The translations under genes and the position numbers were made by a program. A DNA stretch of 46,080 nt from a virus: the IMG/VR virus record IMGVR_UViG_3300035660_001479, positions 1-46,080 of that record. One strand, written 5' to 3'. The notes below the pieces were generated by a model. It was not told the DNA's origin and ran no database searches. It saw nothing but the letters and a program-made list of their open reading frames with translations. Below are positions 40,820-46,080 of this stretch, piece by piece. The first letter of the stretch is position 1; every line of letters starts with the position of its first letter.

Positions 40820-43273
40820 ATGGCGCTCCTGCGGGTCCCCAAACTCATCGTCCAGGTCAAGCGGAGCTGGCAGCAGCCCTGGGCGGATCTGCCGCAGCTC
40901 GACGTGCTCCGCTTCAGCGCCTCGCTCCAGCCCACGATGCCCTCGGCGGCATTCGTCTGGCGATACGGGGCGATCGACGACGGGGGCGGGGAGTTCTGGC
41001 CGTACCTGCCCCTGCTGGACGGCCTGATCGATCAATTCGTCCGGATCTGCCGGCTGCCGACGGCCGGGACCGAAGGCAGCTCGCCCATCCCCGTCTGGTA
41101 CGGGATATTCGCCGAAGAGGACGATCTCGCCGGGGCGGTGAACCCCTACCAGATCGCCACCGGCGACCAGGTACTGACCGCACGCGGGCTGGAACTCCTG
41201 CTCGCCCGCTGCGCGATCGAGGGGGCGGTGGCGAAGATATCCGGCGCGGCGGCGAGGATCGACACGCCGCTGGTCTTCAACGGCCGGCCCCAGTCGGCGT
41301 CGCGGCCCTTCGGGAACCGCAGTTCCGCCCGTTACGCCAACGCCGAGACGGGCGTGACGTCCTACGTCTTCAGCGACGACGGCGAGCCGTGGACCGCCGC
41401 GGACATCCTGGAATACGTCCTGGCGTGGTTCGGCCCTGCGGGCCTGGGCTTCCGGCCCGCCGGGGAACTGGCCAACCTCGCCCAGTTCACGCCGTCGGCG
41501 GCCCCGGCCAGGACGGTGCTGGCGGCGATCAACGCCGTCATCGACCGCCGCCGGGGCGCGGCGTGGCGGGTGACGCTCACGCCGAATGACGAGGCCCCGC
41601 AAGTGCGGGTCTACAGCACGTTCGATCAGGACGTGACCGTCGGGGAGACGAACCTGACGGGGGCGTCCGTCAGGATCGACCTGGACGGCGACGCCGACGC
41701 GGTCGAGGAGGTAAGGATCGGGCGGAGTTCGGCCCACCGTTACGACCGCATAATCGCCCTGGGCGGGCCGATCGTCGTCTGCGGGACGGTGAGTTTCCAG
41801 GCGGGCACACTCTGGGAGGCCTGGGGCGCGGAGCTCCAGGAGGAATACCAGGCCGCTGACGAGATCGCCCGCACCGCCGACAAATACGTGCATGTCTTCT
41901 GCGCCTACACCGTCGCCGGCTCGGATGCCATCGCCGGCCCAACCTGCGAGGGCGACGGCAGCCTGGACCTCGAGCCCCCGCCGCAGTTCTGGAGCGCGAA
42001 GCGCCTCCTGCGGCGCCTGCCGCTCGCCCTAGGGGGCGAGGACGAGGACGCCCCCGATGAATACCGGCCGCCCCTGGTGGTCTGCCAGATAACGGTCGAA
42101 GGCCAAACCAACTGGGTCGCGGTCGACAGGATTGACGAGCTGGCGCGCTCGCTGGGCGGGTCGGGGCCGTCGATGTCCGTCCGGCTGCTGGATGGCGAGA
42201 TGGGGTTGCTGGTCCACGCCCGGCCCAATTATCTCCTGGCCAAAAACGACTGGACGCCCTCCGAGGACGATATCGCCGAACCCATCGTTGATTATCAGAC
42301 CATCCGGGCGACCGTGGCCTGGTGCAGCGACAGGCGGCTGGAGGTGATCGCCGAGGTCCCGGGGGCGAGTCCCGCGGGATTCCCGCGGACGCTCACGATC
42401 GACGTCCCCGACGCGGAGTGCTGGGTGATCCTCCAGGGGACGGTGCTGGATGTGCAGGAGGGAGCGCTGGTCACGCAGGGCTCGTTCGATGAACTGCGGA
42501 ATGACTCGGCGCGGCTGGAGGCGGTCGCGGCGATGGCGGCGAGCTGGTACCAGCGCCAGCGGCGCCGGCTGGGCCTCCGCTGGGCGAACCTGGTCTTCGA
42601 GGCAGCCCCCGGAGACATGGTCGGGCTCATCACCGCGGGCGGGTCGCCCGTAGCGGTCAACTCCACCGTGAGCGGGGTCGTTTGGGATGCATCCGGCGGG
42701 ACGACGACCCTGTCGGCGGATTTCGAGGAACTGGACTTCGCCGGCATGGCCGGCCGTCGCGGTGGCCTGCTGGTTGAGGGAGAGAACCTCGCCGGGTCGG
42801 CGTGGGGGGCGGATTTCCCGGCGGCCGGGGGCGGCCGCGGCGGGCAGGACCGGCTCGTCAACCTGCCCGTGCGTTTTGGCGCCGGCGGCGGTGGGCGATT
42901 GGCCCCGGAGGTGTTTTTAGGCAGGCCGACATCGGCCTTCTCCAGCGGCGCCACGATCACGCTGGACCCGTGTGACATACACGGAACCGACGACGGCCAG
43001 GCCAATCGGGCGGTCTACGTCAAGGCCGATCAATCATCCTATTCGATGACCAACTCCACCAGCATCGCAACCAGCGCTATCGTTCCTCACGTCCTGGCCG
43101 ACGACGGCTGCTACTACATGCTGGGGGAGCCTGTCGAGATGGTCACGGCCATGCAGGTCGATGATGTCAACAGGAAGATTCAGAAGAAGACCCGCAACGT
43201 CTGGGTGCCCACCGCCGGCGGCGAGAGCGGCTGGGTGGATTGGTACACCAACGGCCAGGAGTGCCCGGAGTAG
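40820..43273 (+). CDS. Tail hub/baseplate-type protein, large
   Basis: 817 residues. The first 300 residues (LRVPKLIVQVKRSWQQPWAD, WYGIFAEEDDL, ATGDQVLTARGLELLLARCA, DILEYVLAWFGP, AINAVIDRRRGAAWRVTL) have the alternating strands and helices of phage tail hub proteins. The middle is a second domain with many aromatic residues (LWEAWGAELQEEYQAADEIA). The last 120 residues are a separate C-terminal extension of Gly-rich and beta character. The ATG at 40820 follows GAGGCGGCA. It follows the fibre genes, an order opposite to many siphophages. Confidence 0.6.
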   Translation: MALLRVPKLIVQVKRSWQQPWADLPQLDVLRFSASLQPTMPSAAFVWRYGAIDDGGGEFWPYLPLLDGLIDQFVRICRLPTAGTEGSSPIPVWYGIFAEEDDLAGAVNPYQIATGDQVLTARGLELLLARCAIEGAVAKISGAAARIDTPLVFNGRPQSASRPFGNRSSARYANAETGVTSYVFSDDGEPWTAADILEYVLAWFGPAGLGFRPAGELANLAQFTPSAAPARTVLAAINAVIDRRRGAAWRVTLTPNDEAPQVRVYSTFDQDVTVGETNLTGASVRIDLDGDADAVEEVRIGRSSAHRYDRIIALGGPIVVCGTVSFQAGTLWEAWGAELQEEYQAADEIARTADKYVHVFCAYTVAGSDAIAGPTCEGDGSLDLEPPPQFWSAKRLLRRLPLALGGEDEDAPDEYRPPLVVCQITVEGQTNWVAVDRIDELARSLGGSGPSMSVRLLDGEMGLLVHARPNYLLAKNDWTPSEDDIAEPIVDYQTIRATVAWCSDRRLEVIAEVPGASPAGFPRTLTIDVPDAECWVILQGTVLDVQEGALVTQGSFDELRNDSARLEAVAAMAASWYQRQRRRLGLRWANLVFEAAPGDMVGLITAGGSPVAVNSTVSGVVWDASGGTTTLSADFEELDFAGMAGRRGGLLVEGENLAGSAWGADFPAAGGGRGGQDRLVNLPVRFGAGGGGRLAPEVFLGRPTSAFSSGATITLDPCDIHGTDDGQANRAVYVKADQSSYSMTNSTSIATSAIVPHVLADDGCYYMLGEPVEMVTAMQVDDVNRKIQKKTRNVWVPTAGGESGWVDWYTNGQECPE

Positions 43274-43276
43274 GCG

Positions 43277-43867
43277 ATGGCCAACGCGATCCAATGGTAC
43301 AAAGGCGGGATTCTCTGGCGCAGCGGCGGCATGGCGTTCAACGCAGCTTGTTGCTGCAAGACCTACACGCCGGGCAACCCGTGCCCCTATTGTTCCGGCG
43401 GCACTCCGCGTTCATACGCCGTGACGTTCTCCGGCATCTCCGTCTGTGCGCCATGTTACGGGTTTACGAGCGAGAGATACGAATGGGTGGGTGCACCTGA
43501 AATCAATGGTTCCTTCCAGATCGACCAGACGGGCGACTGGCTGAACTGCGAGTGGCAACGCCTTGATGAGGGGAACTACGGGACGGTGAGGTGGTGGCAT
43601 CTCGACCCGGATTGCTCCGGCTCATACGTCTCCATCCCGATGACCCACAGGGCGATCAGGCTGCTCAACATCAACATCCCGGTCTTGAAGTACGTATTTA
43701 AGGGCTGCACCGAGGGGCTGTATCCGGATTGTTTCACGGCCATCGCCTTTCGGTGCGAAGGCGACGTATGGGACAGGTGCGCGGAAGGCCTGGTGCTCGG
43801 GAACCAGGCCGGATGCAGCCTTGGCGACAGTGCCACGGGCGGCCAAGCCGTCCTAGAGCCGGTATGA
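43277..43867 (+). CDS. Cysteine-rich tail protein of unknown function
   Basis: 196 residues with about 17 Cys, many paired (ACCCK, CPYC, CAPC, then CTEGLYPDC, CEGDVWDRC). The central pattern (RSYAVTFSGISVCAPCYGF, INGSFQIDQTGDWLNCEW) resembles repeated Cys-stabilised beta domains that I recall from planctomycete proteins. No signal peptide. It follows the hub gene by three bases and is probably carried on the tail tip. Confidence 0.55.
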   Translation: MANAIQWYKGGILWRSGGMAFNAACCCKTYTPGNPCPYCSGGTPRSYAVTFSGISVCAPCYGFTSERYEWVGAPEINGSFQIDQTGDWLNCEWQRLDEGNYGTVRWWHLDPDCSGSYVSIPMTHRAIRLLNINIPVLKYVFKGCTEGLYPDCFTAIAFRCEGDVWDRCAEGLVLGNQAGCSLGDSATGGQAVLEPV

Positions 43868-43903
43868 AGCCGGCCAGGGCGGCCAAGTCCTCTGTGAGCC
43901 GTT

Positions 43904-44467
43904 ATGAAACTGAGTAGGCAGGAACACCGAGATCGAACTCCCGTGAGACCACTGGCCAAGACCCAACTCTGCCGACAATGCGCGCGGGGAAGATTCCTGC
44001 CGACCGAATGCCGCAACCTGGAAGGGGGCATGGCCTGGCGGGGGAGCCTTATGGCCTGGGCGGCGGTCCCAGGCAACCTGGTTGACTTCGACTGTCCCCT
44101 TGGCCGCCCGTGGGGATGGAAGCCCGAGAAGCAGAAAGGCTCAGACCACAGGCCATTAGACCATTCGGCGCAGAGGTTCGCCGCCGAGCGGCGTGCGATC
44201 TGTCAGGAATGCCCGCACTGGTCCTCGGCGGATAAGCGCGGCGCGAAGTGCGCTCTATGGGGCGGCAGCCCATGCCGGTGGAAAATATACGTGAATCTTA
44301 GGGGAGCCGTTTGCCCCGCCGACCCGCCGCGCTGGGGGCCCTTGACGGTCGGCGTCAAGGGCGGGCCGGTGGATCCTAAGCTGGAAATCCCGGCGGCGAT
44401 GACCGCCGCCGAAGAGCCAGGATCACCACCGCCGCCAGGATCGCCTGAACGCCCAGGCACTGCGTGA
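43904..44467 (+). CDS. Cysteine-cluster protein, end modified by a palindrome
   Basis: 187 residues. CRQC near 23, CR near 36 and DCPLGRPW form one Cys cluster, and CQECPHW, CALW, CRW, CPADPPRW form a second. They look like small zinc or Fe-S sites. A palindrome at 44338-44362 lies after CPADPPRW in frame, encoding PLTVGVKGG. The rest of the frame is a low-complexity Pro-rich tail. The natural end was probably near the palindrome. Function unknown. Confidence 0.5.
   Translation: MKLSRQEHRDRTPVRPLAKTQLCRQCARGRFLPTECRNLEGGMAWRGSLMAWAAVPGNLVDFDCPLGRPWGWKPEKQKGSDHRPLDHSAQRFAAERRAICQECPHWSSADKRGAKCALWGGSPCRWKIYVNLRGAVCPADPPRWGPLTVGVKGGPVDPKLEIPAAMTAAEEPGSPPPPGSPERPGTA
44338..44362 (+). repeat. 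Prophage palindrome, copy 9 (in frame)
   Basis: Perfect arms around CGGTCGGCG, followed by GGGCC. It lies near the 3' end of the cysteine-cluster gene. Confidence 0.85.
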
Positions 44468-44738
44468 GCTTCACGCGGATGGCGAAGACCACGGGGGCAA
44501 AGTTCACGGGAAACTGCCGCTGATTATCTCCCCGAGGCCTGCCCTTGACACTGAGACCTTGTGTCAAGGGTCTGCCGGCCGAGCGTTCCATCGGCGACGC
44601 GACCGCCTCCGGCGGCGGATGGCGCAGTGACCACTCGCACGCGGCGATCAGGCCCGCGCCCGAGATTACGAGAATCAAGGGCCAGAAGTTTTTGCGACTG
44701 GATTCAGCGATCCTCGGGGATAATGATCGGACGCTCAT
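44376..44738 (-). CDS. Small membrane protein with palindrome-encoded insert
   Basis: 120 residues on the minus strand. A transmembrane helix near 18-35 (NFWPLILVISGAGLIAACEW) and another at 95-108 (VQAILAAVVILAL), separated by a loop that contains the palindrome-encoded PLTQGLSVKGRPRG (44541-44571). The start overlaps the stop of the upstream gene (ATGA), so it is the third gene of the integrase operon. It overlaps the last part of the plus-strand cysteine-cluster gene by 92 bases. Function unknown; could be lysogenic conversion or superinfection exclusion. Confidence 0.5.
   Translation of the reverse strand: MSVRSLSPRIAESSRKNFWPLILVISGAGLIAACEWSLRHPPPEAVASPMERSAGRPLTQGLSVKGRPRGDNQRQFPVNFAPVVFAIRVKLTQCLGVQAILAAVVILALRRRSSPPGFPA
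44541..44571 (-). repeat. Prophage palindrome, copy 10 (minus orientation)
   Basis: CCCTTGACAC and GTGTCAAGGG, ten-pair stem, nine-base loop. On the minus strand it is followed by AGGCC, the same flank as plus-strand copies, so it is oriented with the minus-strand gene that contains it. Confidence 0.85.
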
Positions 44739-45103
44739 CGTTTTCGTAGTTCCCTTACGATGTCTCCAAGTACGTCAATGGCCAGCCCTAGCCCTAGCTC
44801 CAGAAAACCCAGGGCCGTGAATATGGCTGCTTGCCCGAACTGCACGGACAGACCGGGGTCCATGTTTGTCACGATCGCACAGCCACCGAGCATGATTGTT
44901 AGGACCCCTACAGCCACCAAGATGCTGCTGACGAAGGCCCCGGTGGTATACCTGATCCTTTTCCATCGGATGATGGGCGTCGGTCGGTCAGTCGATGGGA
45001 CGCCGATGCTGAAGTTGCAGTCCGGGCAAGACTCCGTCTTGCCGGCCAGGGATTCGGGCGACTCCATCCGGTGCCCGCAGTTGGGACAAGTGTAGGTGAT
45101 CAT
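44735..45103 (-). CDS. Zinc-ribbon membrane protein
   Basis: 122 residues. N-terminal zinc ribbon (YTCPNCGHRMESPES, then SCPDCNFSIG), then two predicted membrane helices (GAFVSSILVAVGVLTIMLGG and QAAIFTALGFLELGLGLAI). This is a common build of small bacterial membrane proteins without known function. The start overlaps the integrase stop (ATGA). Its stop overlaps the next gene. Expressed in the lysogen if the integrase operon is. Confidence 0.6.
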   Translation of the reverse strand: MITYTCPNCGHRMESPESLAGKTESCPDCNFSIGVPSTDRPTPIIRWKRIRYTTGAFVSSILVAVGVLTIMLGGCAIVTNMDPGLSVQFGQAAIFTALGFLELGLGLAIDVLGDIVRELRKR

Positions 45104-46080
45104 GGATTTACCCTTTCGATGTCGAGATCATAAGCGGCCGCGAGGCGCGCGTACCGCCTGGTCATCTTGACATCCGAGTGGCCCATCCACTCAGCGATTT
45201 TGTAAATAGAGACGCCGCGGCGCGCCAACAAGGACGCGAAACAGTGCCGCAGCAGGTGAAAGCCGCGGCCGACCCGCTTGCCTGCCAGAGACCGGAATTC
45301 GGGGAACGCATCCTGAAGCGGACGTATCCGCAGCCCCATCGACTGCGGCGAGCATGGGCGCGGAACGTACCGAGATCCGCCGGGAAAGGTCTGGCGGGCC
45401 GGGAAGACCCAGCCGGTTGAAAACGTCCGGCGCCGCTGTCGGCGGAGGATGCGGCCGAGCAGCCGACAGACGGGGACGCAACGGAAGCGGCCGCTCTTGG
45501 ATTGCCTGACGAGGACCCGCGAGCCGTCGAGATCGACGTCCTCCCATCGCAGGCGGCACATTTCCGATCGCCGCAGGCCGCAGAAGACGCCAAGTCCGAC
45601 CTCGGCGCAGATGCCATGCCGGCGGGCGACCCGGATTGCCTGCTTGATCGTCAGCGGGTCCAGGATCGGGGGAACGATCTCCGGGGGTCTGCGGATTCGC
45701 ACCCCCGCGGCCGGGTTGGAGTCCATCAACTCCTGGCGCCGCAGATGCTGACAAAAGCGGCTGATCGCGGCGCGGACGTTAAGAAGGGTCTTCAAGGATT
45801 TCCCGCTATCGAGCAGGGCGGCCATGTGACCCTCAATCGATCGGGCGGTGATCTGCTCCGCCGACTGCACGAGTCGCTCCTGCAAAAAGCCCCGCACGAG
45901 GCGAAGGTTCTCCCGCACCTGCCTTGGGCCGGCAGTGACGGAATTGAAAGCGGCAAAGTTGCGCAGCATCCCTTCCCAACTCGCCAAAGCGGCCGCGCTG
46001 GGCAATTCCGCCACCGGGGCGTCAAGACCAATTTTGGAATTTCCCGAAAAATAATCATTTTGCCATCCCAACGCTAACAT
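45100..46080 (-). CDS. int: Tyrosine integrase of the prophage
   Basis: 326 residues to the ATG at the last bases of the window; the frame may continue beyond. It inserts and excises the phage by recombining attP with the tRNA-Ser site. The catalytic set is visible: Arg in CGLRRSEMCRLRWEDV, Lys in QSKSGRFR, HLLRH with the His/Arg pair, the second His in MGHSDVKMTRRYAR and its nucleophilic Tyr. N-terminal residues 20-130 are the usual SAM-like core-binding domain. It lies at the expected right end, reading leftward, so attR should be immediately outside the window. It heads an operon with two membrane proteins. Confidence 0.9.
   Translation of the reverse strand: MLALGWQNDYFSGNSKIGLDAPVAELPSAAALASWEGMLRNFAAFNSVTAGPRQVRENLRLVRGFLQERLVQSAEQITARSIEGHMAALLDSGKSLKTLLNVRAAISRFCQHLRRQELMDSNPAAGVRIRRPPEIVPPILDPLTIKQAIRVARRHGICAEVGLGVFCGLRRSEMCRLRWEDVDLDGSRVLVRQSKSGRFRCVPVCRLLGRILRRQRRRTFSTGWVFPARQTFPGGSRYVPRPCSPQSMGLRIRPLQDAFPEFRSLAGKRVGRGFHLLRHCFASLLARRGVSIYKIAEWMGHSDVKMTRRYARLAAAYDLDIERVNP

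Noticed and set aside
5050-44571. Palindromes as sigma-70 promoters because of TTGAC
   Set aside because: No -10 box at 16-18 bases from TTGAC in the copies inspected; conservation is of both arms, not of a promoter.
5050-44571. Palindromes as rho-independent terminators
   Set aside because: None is followed by a T tract, and several lie inside reading frames.
1-46080. CRISPR arrays, rRNA genes, insertion sequences, reverse transcriptase or diversity-generating cassette
   Set aside because: Looked for and not seen: no regularly spaced direct repeats, no transposase or reverse transcriptase motifs.

Overview
The window is high-GC bacterial DNA. It holds a short piece of host chromosome (1 to about 4935) followed by most of an integrated tailed phage (about 4936 to past the right edge). 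The host is probably a planctomycete. This is inferred from a secreted protein of a type I associate with that phylum, a dispersed hairpin repeat typical of such genomes, a tRNA without an encoded CCA end, and general codon use. No rRNA or marker gene is present to prove it.

Host part: the 3' end of a DppA-type D-aminopeptidase (+), a secreted protein of unknown function (-) whose reading frame continues for 41 codons past an in-frame TGA, a 480-base spacer with a REP-like hairpin pair, and an asparagine synthase (+). A spacer then leads to a fragment of a serine tRNA at 4936-4965 (minus strand), read here as the left attachment site.

Phage part: rightward early genes at 5.3-14.7 kb comprise a lysozyme-like enzyme, a frameshifted SANT-like protein, a ParB-like protein with zinc fingers, a small lipoprotein, an acyl carrier protein, zinc-motif proteins, a radical SAM protein, and a probable replication initiator with iteron-like repeats and a 14-bp inverted repeat inside the gene. 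A lambda-like morphogenesis order follows: small and large terminase (GpA type), an inserted block, gpW-like protein, lambda-type portal, a protease/scaffold/major capsid fusion, DUF2190 decoration protein, connector and tail-completion proteins, tail tube, tape measure, then a long set of tail fibre, GDSL hydrolase, beta-helix, LamG-like and tail hub proteins. On the minus strand at the right edge, a tyrosine integrase heads a three-gene operon with two small membrane proteins. It starts at the last base of the window, so the right attachment site and intact tRNA-Ser should lie just outside.

The most interesting parts are three. (1) A family of 25-base palindromes (eight-base arms, nine-base variable centre) occurs about eleven times. 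I saw it only inside the prophage, always oriented with transcription and often inside reading frames without breaking them. (2) A ParB-fold protein is coupled to an ABC ATPase-GNAT fusion resembling Mom-type DNA modification enzymes, inserted between terminase and head genes. (3) Next to it is a two-gene cargo unit (DUF6745-like plus partner) with its own strong sigma-70 promoter and bounded by hairpins. Secondary points are the phage-borne acyl carrier protein and the possible origin inside the initiator gene.
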